From Aquabacterium sp. A7-Y (GTDB lineage Bacteria > Pseudomonadota > Gammaproteobacteria > Burkholderiales > Burkholderiaceae_C): a DNA stretch of 64,000 nt. Position numbers and translations under genes: made by a program. Where the stretch lies: contig NZ_JAPFBW010000010.1 of assembly GCF_026153205.1 (NCBI RefSeq), positions 148,050 to 212,049 on the forward strand, written 5' to 3'. Below are positions 9,501 through 17,139 of the stretch, one piece after another. Numbering within the stretch: position 1 is the stretch's first letter; every line of letters begins with the position of its first letter. The notes below the pieces were generated by a model, which did no database searches, was not told the origin of the DNA, and saw nothing but the letters and a program-made list of their open reading frames with translations.

Positions 9501-9538
9501 ACCACGAAGGTTTCCACCTGCTGTCGTCCGAGGACTGA
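6506..9538 (+). CDS. vgrG: Type VI secretion tip protein VgrG with C-terminal extension
   Basis: 1010 residues, preceded by a good ribosome site (GGGAGGGG at about 6494). Domains in order: gp27-like base (about 20-400) with the YCNQFRESDHDFVARVLAEEG signature; gp5/OB fold (about 460-535) including HTDRLGRIKVQFHW, IPRIGQEVLVDF and DRPVVIAALYN; DUF2345-type region and beta-helix (about 690-930); and a small transthyretin-like module at the end (about 940-1005, RYVATDAQGLPLKNVPYALI). The last module is known in other VgrGs as an effector-docking tip. No other type VI genes are in the window, so this is an orphan vgrG island, coupled 23 bases upstream of a large candidate effector. Confidence 0.95.
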   Translation: MFQRSGTALPNIESFARALGISFTSETRLFELSGSPALDGLLVESWTAHEALDACFEYQLTVLSTEAQLSLPAMLGQRASLAISLADGSRVTRSGIVMHAAALQSDGGLARYRLVVRPWLAALKLQLRSQSFIDKTVVEIVEAVFRAHADIAAWVWSDEVDRFLSQLPPRHYCNQFRESDHDFVARVLAEEGIGWCIEEDEAAPHGHRVRLFADSPRLPEDASAAAGGGLRFHRADSQEERDAIQSFSAWQVLRPASVCLQAWHYADKGSAAAGVPTEGSVGGPQAPRLEVYDPSGGVDHHNGVSRFAAPHYARLQMEAHEARRQRYVGQGSVRTLRPGTRFALLDAPLPGGENGTFLVTAVTHAGINNLPAELHRRIAERLGRAELADAGHALSDAARRQVEAGGYANEFECVPAQRPWRPALLDDTGQRLNPRPSVRGPQSARVVGPEGRSQASGADEIHTDRLGRIKVQFHWQAQGGGEGSSAHSIWVRVAQRYAGAGMGAQFIPRIGQEVLVDFEEQDIDRPVVIAALYNGRGEGGVPATPGGLAAEADTSVFGQSCDGVPSGQGNLAGGHSPAWHGAAAGEQQQRSAAALSGVKTQEFGGAGHNQLVFDDSDAQLRVQAGTSQHASWLNLGHLLHSADNHRGSFRGTGFELRTDAYGALRGGRGVLLSSFGTPAATPAGDNTPGMALAKQAQQLAQSFSDAARTHQAVQQASHLGSSRAGSSHLDEAAAPLKALHKTLSGMVAQQGHDAAVSDAGAKNTHSGADKLPHTADPVVAVTAKAGLAVVAGQDLQTAAGEGIHAASGQDTHLAVGGQARLHTGQAIGMLAGALKAGQGAAGSGLTVIAAQGDIDVQAQAGTLQVAAQGPIDVKSKNAHIDWAAAKKITLATAGGASLTIDAGGIVTQCPGKITVHAAKKSFQGPGRETFTPAGMPQAQPHELRYVATDAQGLPLKNVPYALILPNGEIRSGRTNARGETEKVTTDGPQGVEVYLEDGDHEGFHLLSSED

Positions 9539-9561
9539 AAGAAAAGAACAGCGGAGTTGCA

Positions 9562-12339
9562 GTGAGCACAGCAAGAGGAAAGTTCCGGCTCTACTACAAG
9601 GACGGACTGGGCAACGAGGTGCCATGCACCGAGGTTCACTACCGCGTGGTCGAACTCGGCAGGGGCACGACAGTGGTGACCGGCGTCACCGACAGCCAGG
9701 GCGAGACGGTCGAATTCAGCAAGGACGACGGCGGCAGCTGCCGGCTGGACGTGAAGGACTTCGACGGCAACGACTTCGACGCGCCCGACACGCCCTTCGG
9801 CGAGGACGACGAGAACAAGGTGAAGCTGGTCGCCGGAACGGCCGGCACCGTGGTCCGGAAGCTGCGCATCCGCCCGTACTTCCGGGTGCTGTTCACGACG
9901 CAGCGCGGCGACAAGCCACTGCCGTGGGCCCAGTTCAAGGCCTATGTGCAGGACAACGGAGGCGAGGTGCTGGCCCGCGAGCTGTTCAGCGACAGGCCGA
10001 TCCACGGCGCGACCGACGCTGACGGGCTCACGCCGGAGCTGCACTTCAACGAGGAACTGGTGTTCAAGTTCCAGCTGCCCGGCACCAGCGTGCAGGTCGC
10101 GACGGCTTCGCTGAAGCCCTTGTGCAAGGGTCAGACGCCGTACTTCTACCGCTGCGCCTTCAAGACGGTGCAGGCCGTGACTGCCGCGGAGCCGGACCAC
10201 CGGATGCAGCTGGCCGGCAAGACCAGCCTGCCGCTTCTGCTGAATGCGGAAGACGAAGAACTCATCATGATCCCGCCCAAGGATTTCGCCGAGTTCGAAC
10301 GCCTGAGCGGCGAGCTCGAGAACATCATGGCCGGGCCGCACCGGGCGCAGCTCGACCTCACGCGTGCGCTGGAGGTCAAGGACGTGGCCGCCGTGCAAAG
10401 GGCCGAGAAGGCCCTGGGGCTGGCGGAGGACCGTGTCAAGACGGCCCTCAACAAGGACTTCAAGAAGCTTGCCGACCTCAAGGAAGTGATCGTCTTCGAG
10501 AGCTACGACAAGGGCAAGGGCAAGGAGCCGGGCATCGGCATCCGCAGGCGCTACCTCCCCACCAAGAAGTACAAGGAGCTGTGGGACAAGCGCCTGAACC
10601 GCAACGAGTTCAAGGTCAGCCTGGGCCTGAAGTCCAAGGGCTCGCCGACCGGCGACCACTCCGTCGGCGCCAGCCCGAAGAGCCTCAACACGGCCGCCCT
10701 GAAGGAGTCGCTGGCCAAGATCAAGTACGAGACCAAAAAGAGCTGGAACAGCGACCCCAAGGTGTTCGACCTGTTCGACTACGCCGGCAACCAGTTCGGC
10801 TATGTGGAAGCGCTCAGCGACTCCTCCGAGGTGGAGAACGCGGCGCAGTGGCTGCGCCTGGTCGGCGGCGCCGGGCTGAGCGCGGAGGTCGACTGGAAAA
10901 AGAAGGTGCAGGTCCAGGGCAACCTGCAGGGCAAGCTGGTGCTGTACGAGCAGAAGTACACGCGGCGCTGGGCGGTGCCGTCGCTCAACGGATGGCTCAT
11001 GTGCTTCAGCGGGATCGACCTCGGGGCCATCCGCTTCACGATGGAAGTCCAGCTCGCCGGGTTCATCGGTGCGAAGGCCACGTTGGCGGGGTCGGTGGGT
11101 GTCACCTTCGACCAAGGCAAGGCGGCGTTCCAGGCGATGCGCCGCGATCGCAGCGACAGCGTCGCGGAGGCTGTCGACACGCGGACCGGGCTGCCGAAAT
11201 TCGAGCCGGCCGCGCTGAACAGCAAGCCCCCGAAGGACCTGAACGGCGCCAAGTTCGACGTCGATGCCTTTGCCGGTATCGAAGGCAGCATCACGCCCGC
11301 CGGCAAGCTGCAGTGGCTGCCGCCCGAAGAGAAGGCCTTCGTGAGTTTCGCGGAGCTTTCGGTGACTGGCGGTGTGAATGCGGGCGCAGGTGCGAAAGCG
11401 GAGCTGACGATCTACTATGCCAACGGCAAGTTCATGGTAAAGGCCTCGGCTCGCCTTTGCTGGGGGGTGGGCGCGAAAGGGGCTGTGGACTTCGCGGTCG
11501 ATCCGGCCAAGATGGCGCAGTTCGTCGCCTGGTTCTACTACCAGTTGCTGCACGCCGGATTCAAGATTCTGGTCTATGTGGGCCGGGAAGTGTTCGATGC
11601 GCTGTCGAAAGTGCTTTTCCTCGTGATTGCCGAAGACGGCGATATTGGACGGCAGTTGAAGGCGAGCGTGAAGGCGATCGACGAGCAGTTCAACACGGTA
11701 CTGCGTTCATACGAGAATGCAGAGAAGCGCGCCCGCCTGATCGCCGGTATCAACAAACTGCCTCATTGGCTTGTGCACGCCACGCCGGAAACCCGCGGCA
11801 TGTTGCTTTACGAGATCACTCGGCACAGTACGTTCAGCCACTTTCGTGCGTTTCCGGGTCTTGCCGGGAGCGATCGCTCAGACGTCCAGGTCCACTACCT
11901 GGACTCGCATAAGCAAGCGATCATCAACATTCTCAAGCCGGTGCAGATTGTTGACGAATGGAACAACGTCATGCAACACATGACGCGGGACGGCCAAAAA
12001 GACGACCAGCGTCCGCGAGGACAGAACGAAGGCGAAGTGATGCGATTCCTCAACAACGGGGTGTCGCTGACGGAAGACTTGAACCAGTTGATCCGCAATA
12101 TCAACACCCCGGCGAAACCGGGTGGCGAGAAGACCGGCAACCACTATCTCGATGAGTTCCTCAAGATGCGCAAGGCCTTGCTCAAGGAGTTTCCAAAGGG
12201 ATACAAGGCTCAGTTGAACGGCACCCCTGCGTGGAGCGTGTACGCGATGAAGGACGGGATGGTTCATTCCCACTTCGCTCTCGCAGACCCTGCTCACTTG
12301 CGAGACACTTTGGACGAAGGCCGAACGATGGTGGCGTAA
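9562..12339 (+). CDS. Large candidate type VI effector, VgrG-linked, unknown activity
   Basis: 925 residues, GTG start 23 bases after vgrG; no ATG is available nearby. The N-terminal ~190 residues look like beta-sandwich modules related to the VgrG tail extension (FRLYYKDGLGNEV, PYFRVLFTTQRGDKPLPWA). A charged helical region lies at about 235-330. A glycine-rich segment follows at about 598-650 (TGGVNAGAGAKAEL, CWGVGAKGAVDF), and then a markedly hydrophobic stretch at about 650-695, suggestive of membrane insertion. The C-terminal ~230 residues carry no motif I recognise and are encoded by DNA of clearly lower GC. I see no lipase GxSxG, nuclease or peptidase signature. Likely delivered by the adjacent VgrG; the toxic mechanism is unknown. 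Confidence 0.75.
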   Translation: MSTARGKFRLYYKDGLGNEVPCTEVHYRVVELGRGTTVVTGVTDSQGETVEFSKDDGGSCRLDVKDFDGNDFDAPDTPFGEDDENKVKLVAGTAGTVVRKLRIRPYFRVLFTTQRGDKPLPWAQFKAYVQDNGGEVLARELFSDRPIHGATDADGLTPELHFNEELVFKFQLPGTSVQVATASLKPLCKGQTPYFYRCAFKTVQAVTAAEPDHRMQLAGKTSLPLLLNAEDEELIMIPPKDFAEFERLSGELENIMAGPHRAQLDLTRALEVKDVAAVQRAEKALGLAEDRVKTALNKDFKKLADLKEVIVFESYDKGKGKEPGIGIRRRYLPTKKYKELWDKRLNRNEFKVSLGLKSKGSPTGDHSVGASPKSLNTAALKESLAKIKYETKKSWNSDPKVFDLFDYAGNQFGYVEALSDSSEVENAAQWLRLVGGAGLSAEVDWKKKVQVQGNLQGKLVLYEQKYTRRWAVPSLNGWLMCFSGIDLGAIRFTMEVQLAGFIGAKATLAGSVGVTFDQGKAAFQAMRRDRSDSVAEAVDTRTGLPKFEPAALNSKPPKDLNGAKFDVDAFAGIEGSITPAGKLQWLPPEEKAFVSFAELSVTGGVNAGAGAKAELTIYYANGKFMVKASARLCWGVGAKGAVDFAVDPAKMAQFVAWFYYQLLHAGFKILVYVGREVFDALSKVLFLVIAEDGDIGRQLKASVKAIDEQFNTVLRSYENAEKRARLIAGINKLPHWLVHATPETRGMLLYEITRHSTFSHFRAFPGLAGSDRSDVQVHYLDSHKQAIINILKPVQIVDEWNNVMQHMTRDGQKDDQRPRGQNEGEVMRFLNNGVSLTEDLNQLIRNINTPAKPGGEKTGNHYLDEFLKMRKALLKEFPKGYKAQLNGTPAWSVYAMKDGMVHSHFALADPAHLRDTLDEGRTMVA

Positions 12340-12382
12340 CCCAGGCGACCGACGACCGGTCTCGCTGTTCGGGAACTCTGCC

Positions 12383-13381
12383 CTACCGCCCCCCGACCGG
12401 CTCCCGGGAGTTGGCGACGCAGCGAAATGTCGTTTCGCTGTGAGGATTGCTATCGGTAGGACGATCGTCGCTGTCGAGAACAGGGGGCAATTGCGGATCG
12501 CTGTGTTGCCTGGTGAAGGTCATCGACAGGAACCCCAGTTCGTTCTCTCCGGTCACGTAATAGCCGCGAAGCGTCTTCTGGGTGCCCGTCGCCGGTCCTG
12601 TGGGGTTCCGTTCGGGGGAGGCGCTGTAATAGCTTTCGTCATACCAGTCGAGCGTCCACTCCATCCCGTTGGTCACGAGATCATGCAGCCCCAGGGGGTT
12701 GGGAGGAAACTGACCCACCGCGGCAGGGACGGCCCAGGAGAAGATGCCATGCTTTTTTGCATAAGCCCTCCTCTGATCGAAGCTCGCGACATTGCGTCCG
12801 AACTCCAGTTTTCCGTTGTCGGTCGGATAGACGAGGTACTCACCGCGGTTGCGCGCTGCGTACTCCCACTGCGCCTCGGTCGGAAGATCCATGGGAATGC
12901 CGAGTTGTTTTCCCAGCCACACGCAATAGTCTCGCGCTCCCTGCCAGCTGACCCCCGCGGGCGACCCGGGAATGTCGCGGAACTGCTTGTCGAAGTGACC
13001 CATCGCAATCTTCGGCTTGCCCGTCACCTGGGTGTAGACGTCGTAGTCCGCAAAGGTGGTCTTGTAGGCACTGATCGAAAAGCTGTCGAGCGTGACCTTG
13101 TGCAGAGGGCCGTCGTCGGCGGGGCCGCTGTAGGGCAGCTTCTCTTCGTTGTGCTTGTGGCCGAAGTCGCCCATCTCGAAGCTGCCGCCTTGCACAAACA
13201 CCAGGTTTTTCCTCGCCCTGACGACGAGGTCCGGAAGCTTCGTTGAAACATCGGGGCCTTCGATCCTGGCGGTCTCCGTCCTGCCGCAACCGCTGACAGC
13301 GATCAAGGCGAGCGCACAAAAAATTCGACCCAGTCCGACTCTCGGGCGGGCATCGGGAAAAGCTGGCTGGTGCTGATGCAT
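12383..13381 (-). CDS. FGE-like (SUMF1-fold) lipoprotein, array copy 1, type A
   Basis: 332 residues. A lipoprotein signal ends in the lipobox AVSGC (Cys near residue 32). The mature part is a formylglycine-generating-enzyme-like domain: VQGGSFEMGDFG, GVSWQGARDYCVWLG, LPTEAQWEYAARNRGEY, NGMEWTLDWYD, and TTFRCVAN at the end. The active-site cysteine pair of true FGE enzymes is absent; apart from the lipobox only two cysteines are visible (ARDYC and FRCVAN). A periplasmic, membrane-anchored, non-catalytic binding protein is the simplest reading. It ends 43 bases from the convergent candidate effector. Immunity to that effector is a hypothesis based on position and tandem copying. Confidence 0.88.
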   Translation of the reverse strand: MHQHQPAFPDARPRVGLGRIFCALALIAVSGCGRTETARIEGPDVSTKLPDLVVRARKNLVFVQGGSFEMGDFGHKHNEEKLPYSGPADDGPLHKVTLDSFSISAYKTTFADYDVYTQVTGKPKIAMGHFDKQFRDIPGSPAGVSWQGARDYCVWLGKQLGIPMDLPTEAQWEYAARNRGEYLVYPTDNGKLEFGRNVASFDQRRAYAKKHGIFSWAVPAAVGQFPPNPLGLHDLVTNGMEWTLDWYDESYYSASPERNPTGPATGTQKTLRGYYVTGENELGFLSMTFTRQHSDPQLPPVLDSDDRPTDSNPHSETTFRCVANSREPVGGR

Positions 13382-13486
13382 GAGAACGGCCGCGTTGCCG
13401 CGTTCAGTTGCTTCGCCCGATTTTATGCAGGGCCGCTTCGGATCTGCGTTTCCCGGGCCGGTGGTGGTAGCTTGAAGTTACTGCCG
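13382..13486 (-). repeat. Upstream repeat of FGE-like array, copy 1
   Basis: The roughly 105 bases before the start codon of array copy 1 are nearly identical to those before copy 2 (14698-14807). The main difference is a 5-base insertion in the second. This shows that the duplicated unit carried its upstream region with it. Confidence 0.85.
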
Positions 13487-13489
13487 AAG

Positions 13490-13620
13490 TCGTTGGGGGG
13501 GCGGGACCCTGCGCTCGGCCACAGGCCGCCGTCGCGAACAAAAACACGACCTGCGCGCTTCACCATCACGATGGGCCTGGCAGCGGAGAACGAGAAGGAA
13601 CGCGGTCGATCGACGGGCAT
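13490..13620 (-). pseudogene. Fossil 5' end of a fifth FGE-like gene (type B)
   Basis: Reading from the ATG at 13620, the first codons give MPVDRPRSF, matching MTVDRPHPF at the start of the type-B copy at 15810. DNA similarity continues through the signal-peptide region to the segment reading GGCCTGTGGC, where the intact copy has its lipobox cysteine (ACG). The match then stops and the duplicated upstream repeat of copy 1 begins. Everything encoding the FGE-like domain is gone. The order type A, repeat, type B thus once existed twice, and this copy of B was deleted internally. Confidence 0.75.
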
Positions 13621-13701
13621 ATCGGCAGACGCGGTGCGGAATTGCTTGAGCGGACGAGGTCGATGGCACGAGCAACCGGTCCCTACCTGCCTCGCGACTT
13701 C

Positions 13702-14697
13702 CTACTTGGGGACAGGTGTAGAGAGGTTCGCGACGCAGCGGAATGTCGTATCGGTGTGAGGATCGATATCGATAGGGCGATCGTCGCTGTCGAGAAGAGG
13801 GGGCAATTGCGGATCGCTGTGCTGCCTCGTGAAGGTCATCGACAAAAAACCCAGTGTCACCCCTTCGGATACGCTGTAGCCTCGCAGGACCTTCTGGGTA
13901 CCACTGGACGGACCTGACGGGTTGCGTTCAGGCGAGGCGCTGTAGTAGTTCTCGTCATACCAGTCGAGCGTCCACTCCATGCCGTCCGTCACCAGGTCGT
14001 AGAGACCCAGCGGGTTCGGAGGGAACTGGCCCACCGCTGCGGGGACGGCGGAGGAGAAAAGCTTGTGCTTCTTGGCATAGGCTTTCCTCTGGTCGAAGCT
14101 CGCCACATTGCGGCCGTCGTCGAGTTGGCCATTGTCGGTCGGATAGACGCGGTACTCGCCACGGTTGCGCGCTGCGTACTCCCACTGCGCCTCGGTCGGA
14201 AGATCCATGGGTATGCCGAGCTGCTGACCAAGCCACACGCAATAGTCTCGCGCTCCCTGCCAGCTGACTCCTGCGGGCGAACCGGGAATGTCGCGGAACT
14301 GCCGGTCCAGGCGGCCCATCGCAATCTTCGGTTTGCCCGTTACCTGCGTGTAGACGTCGTAGTCCGCAAAGGTGGTCTTGTAAGCACTGATCGAAAAGCT
14401 GTCCAGCGTGACCTTGTGCAGAGGACCGTCGTCGGCGCGCCCGCTGTAGGGCAGCCTCTCTTCGTTGTGCTTGTGACCGAAGTCGCCCATCTCGAAGCTG
14501 CCGCCTTGCACCAACACCAGGGTCTTCCTTGCTCTGGCGACGAGGTCCGGAAGTTTCGTTGAAACGTCGGGGCTTTCGATTTGGGCGGTCTCCGTCTTGC
14601 CGCAGCCGCTGACGGCGATCAAGGCGAGCGCACAGAAAATTTGACGCAGTCCGAATCTCGAACGGGCATCGGGAAAAGCTGGCGGGTGCAGATGCAT
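13702..14697 (-). CDS. FGE-like (SUMF1-fold) lipoprotein, array copy 2, type A
   Basis: 331 residues, lipobox AVSGC near residue 32 after a FCALALI hydrophobic core. The domain motifs match copy 1 (GGSFEMGDFG, LPTEAQWEYAARN, DGMEWTLDWYD, TTFRCVAN). It differs in the stretch before the C-terminus (LRGYSVSEGVTLGF where copies 1 and 4 have LRGYYVTGENELGF). The FGE catalytic cysteine pair is absent here too. Stop codon region and 5' sequence show it is the middle unit of the array, followed on the minus strand by the fossil and copy 1. Predicted to be lipid-anchored in the cell envelope. Confidence 0.88.
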   Translation of the reverse strand: MHLHPPAFPDARSRFGLRQIFCALALIAVSGCGKTETAQIESPDVSTKLPDLVARARKTLVLVQGGSFEMGDFGHKHNEERLPYSGRADDGPLHKVTLDSFSISAYKTTFADYDVYTQVTGKPKIAMGRLDRQFRDIPGSPAGVSWQGARDYCVWLGQQLGIPMDLPTEAQWEYAARNRGEYRVYPTDNGQLDDGRNVASFDQRKAYAKKHKLFSSAVPAAVGQFPPNPLGLYDLVTDGMEWTLDWYDENYYSASPERNPSGPSSGTQKVLRGYSVSEGVTLGFLSMTFTRQHSDPQLPPLLDSDDRPIDIDPHTDTTFRCVANLSTPVPK

Positions 14698-14807
14698 GAG
14701 AACGGCCGCGTTGCCGCATTCAATTCAGTTGCTTCGCCCGATTTTATGCAGGGCCGCTTCGGATCTGCGTTTCCCGGGCCGGTGGTGGCAGCTTGAAGTT
14801 ACTGCCG
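14698..14807 (-). repeat. Upstream repeat of FGE-like array, copy 2
   Basis: Near-identical partner of 13382-13486 with a 5-base insertion (ATTCA). It ends just before the stop codon region of the type-B gene at 14818, as copy 1 ends just before the type-B fossil. Confidence 0.85.
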
Positions 14808-14817
14808 GTCCCTCAGC

Positions 14818-15810
14818 TCAGGGTTGGAGAGGCCGGGGGTCGTTGCTGGCGCACCGGACCGTGGTGTGCCTGTTCTCGTTCACTCCTTCGGCTGCCCCGT
14901 CCTGGTGAGGATCGGCGCGAGGTCGAGGAGGCCGGTGCTGGCGTGTGAATGACATCGAGACCATGGCCAGCGTCTCTCCCGAGACATTGCTGTAGCTTCT
15001 GAGGACTTTCTCCGTGCCCTGCGCGGGGCCGGAAGGATTCTGCCGGGGCGAATTTTTGTAGTACCCGGCGTCATACCAATCGAGCGTCCACTCGTAGCCG
15101 TTGGCGATGAGGTCATGGAGCCCGAGCGGATTCGGCGGATAGAGCCCCCCGGTCATCGGTCCCGACGACGTCAGAAGTTGATCTTTTCTCGCCAGTTCCT
15201 TGAGCTGCTCGTAGCTGGGGACGTTGCGTCCATCGTCAATTTCTCCGTTGTCCGTCGGGTAGACCTGCATGGCGCCTCGATTCCGAGCTGCGTATTCCCA
15301 CTGGGCTTCGGTGGGCAGATCCATGGGCAACCCGAGTTGCGTTCCCAGCCACCTGCAGTAGCCGCGTGCCTCCTGCCAGCTGACGCCTGCCGGGGCATCG
15401 GGCCGCCGATAGGTGTCGCGCTTTCCCATCGCAATCTTCGGTTTACCCGTCGCCAGCGTGTAGACGTCGAAGTCGGCATATGTGGTTTGAAAGGCACTCA
15501 ACGAGTAGCTCGTCAGGGAGACCGTGTGCAAGGGGCCATCGTCGGACGACGCGCTGTACGGCAGCTTGTCCGCATGGTGGATCTCCCCGAAGTCGCCCAT
15601 CTGAAACGTTCCGCCTTCGACGAAAACGAGATGCCGACGTGCCTTTGCCTTCAGTGCGTCCACTTGGGCTCGGAGGTTCGGCTGAGCAGCGCTTGGCTCA
15701 GGACCTTGCTCCCTGCCACAGGCCGCCATGGCAATGAAAAACGCGGCTTGTCCGCTCCACCTGGCGACGGCCCCGGCAGCAAGGAAGGGGTGCGGACGAT
15801 CAACAGTCAT
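14818..15810 (-). CDS. FGE-like (SUMF1-fold) lipoprotein, array copy 3, type B
   Basis: 330 residues from MTVDRPHPF; a longer frame begins at 15912 but would overlap the neighbouring copy. Signal sequence with FFIAMAAC lipobox. The FGE-like domain is clear (VEGGTFQMGDFGE, GVSWQEARGYCRWLG, LPTEAQWEYAARNRGA, NGYEWTLDWYD, TTVRCASN) but diverges from the three type-A copies throughout, especially at LTSSGPMTGGLYPPNPLG and the C-terminal QHRPPRPRADPHQ. The catalytic cysteine pair is lacking. It is the only intact type-B member; its relic sibling lies at 13490-13620. It starts 34 bases after copy 4 ends, so copies 4 and 3 are likely cotranscribed. Confidence 0.88.
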   Translation of the reverse strand: MTVDRPHPFLAAGAVARWSGQAAFFIAMAACGREQGPEPSAAQPNLRAQVDALKAKARRHLVFVEGGTFQMGDFGEIHHADKLPYSASSDDGPLHTVSLTSYSLSAFQTTYADFDVYTLATGKPKIAMGKRDTYRRPDAPAGVSWQEARGYCRWLGTQLGLPMDLPTEAQWEYAARNRGAMQVYPTDNGEIDDGRNVPSYEQLKELARKDQLLTSSGPMTGGLYPPNPLGLHDLIANGYEWTLDWYDAGYYKNSPRQNPSGPAQGTEKVLRSYSNVSGETLAMVSMSFTRQHRPPRPRADPHQDGAAEGVNENRHTTVRCASNDPRPLQP

Positions 15811-15844
15811 GGCATTGGGGATGGCGCGTCTTGCCGGGCGCTTC

Positions 15845-16789
15845 TCAGGTGGGAACGGGTGCGGAAAGGTTCGCGACGCAGCGAAATGTCGTGTCGGTGT
15901 GGGGATTGTCATCGGTCGGACGATCGTCGCTGTCGAGAACAGGGGGCAATTGCGTATCGCTGTGCTGCCTGGTGAAGGTCATCGACAGGAACCCCAATTC
16001 GTTCTCTCCGGTCACGTAATAGCCGCGAAGCGTCTTCTGGGTGCCTCCCGCCGGGCCTGTGGGGTTCCGTTCGGGGGAGGCGCTGTAATAGCTTTCGTCA
16101 TACCAGTCGAGCGTCCACTCCATCCCGTTGGTCACGAGATCATGCAGCCCCAAGGGATTGGGCGGAAACTGACCCACGGCGGCAGGGACGGCCCAGGAGA
16201 AGATGCCGTGCTTGTCTGCATAGGCATCCCTCTGATCGAAGCTCGCAACATTGCGTCCGAACTCCAGTTTTCCATTGTCGGTCGGATAGACGAGGTACTC
16301 ACCGCGGTTGCGCGCTGCGTACTCCCACTGCGCCTCGGTCGGAAGATCCATGGGTATGCCGAGCTGCTGACCAAGCCACACGCAATAGTCGCGCGCTCCC
16401 TGCCAGCTGACTCCTGCGGGCGAACCGGGGATGTCGCGGAACTGCCGGTCCAGGCGGCCCATCGCAATCTTCGGCTTGCCCGTCACCTGGGTGTAGACGT
16501 CGTAGTCTGCAAAGGTGGTCTTGTAGGCACTGATCGAAAAGCTGTCGAGCGTGACCTTGTGCAGAGGACCGTCGTCGGCGCGCCCGCTGTAGGGCAGCTT
16601 CTCTTCGTTGTGCTTGTGGCCGAAGTCGCCCATCTCGAAGCTGCCGCCTTGCACAAACACCAGGTTTTTCCTCGCCCTGGCGACGAGGTCCGGAAGCTTG
16701 GTCGAAAGGTCGGGGCTTTCAACTTGGCCGCTCTCCGTCTTGCCGCAGCCGCTGACAGCGACCAAGGCGAGCGCCAGCGCCCACTTCAT
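15845..16789 (-). CDS. FGE-like (SUMF1-fold) lipoprotein, array copy 4, type A
   Basis: 314 residues from MKWALALALVAVSGC, a compact lipoprotein signal; the open frame extends to 16912 but those codons add no recognisable signal. Motifs as in copies 1 and 2. It is a mosaic. Around GRLDRQFRDI and WLGQQLG it matches copy 2, whereas from LVYPTDNGKLEFG to LRGYYVTGENELGF it matches copy 1, at both protein and DNA level. The switch lies near 16300. It is the first gene of the minus-strand array and therefore carries the likely array promoter in the 350-base gap upstream. The catalytic cysteine pair is lacking. Confidence 0.88.
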   Translation of the reverse strand: MKWALALALVAVSGCGKTESGQVESPDLSTKLPDLVARARKNLVFVQGGSFEMGDFGHKHNEEKLPYSGRADDGPLHKVTLDSFSISAYKTTFADYDVYTQVTGKPKIAMGRLDRQFRDIPGSPAGVSWQGARDYCVWLGQQLGIPMDLPTEAQWEYAARNRGEYLVYPTDNGKLEFGRNVASFDQRDAYADKHGIFSWAVPAAVGQFPPNPLGLHDLVTNGMEWTLDWYDESYYSASPERNPTGPAGGTQKTLRGYYVTGENELGFLSMTFTRQHSDTQLPPVLDSDDRPTDDNPHTDTTFRCVANLSAPVPT

Positions 16790-17139
16790 CGGCCTATGGC
16801 AGCCACCGGGAGGCGCCTCGGTGGTGGCGCGCTTGTGAGGTTCCATCAACAAGAAAGGCCGCTCGGGCCGGTTCGATCGCAGCACGAGAGTGTAGGGAGC
16901 CCTCTGAGTCATGGATGCCCCTCATTCCGGCGGTCCCTGCTCGAAAGCGACCGCAGACGGCCCGGCGTCGTACCGAGCCGGGACCCGCCCTTCCCCCGAA
17001 CCAGGGGAGCGCCCCGCTGAAAACCCTCGAACCGCTATACGATGCCGCACCATCGACGCATGTCGACCCCGTGCCGGTGTCAGAAGACCTGCCCTGGCAA
17101 CGCGGCTGCCCTGACGACCCTCCACCCTCACCTCGCCCC
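16790..17139. other. Intergenic region between FGE-like array and EI24 gene
   Basis: This 350-base gap separates divergent genes and should hold promoters for both. Frames remain open on both strands (up to 16912 on the minus, from 16915 on the plus), so longer N-termini for either neighbour cannot be excluded. I see no convincing additional gene or strong inverted repeat. Confidence 0.5.

Noticed and set aside
7090..9561. Effector frame extended upstream through vgrG
   Set aside because: The frame stays open through vgrG, but its translation there is Arg/Pro noise; protein-like sequence starts at the GTG at 9562.
6998..9625. 875-codon open frame antisense to vgrG
   Set aside because: High-GC shadow: its translation is Arg/Ala/Gly/His-rich without domains, while the plus strand encodes a complete VgrG.
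12383..16789. Array as active sulfatase-modifying enzymes
   Set aside because: The FGE active-site cysteine pair is missing in every copy, and no sulfatase gene is nearby.
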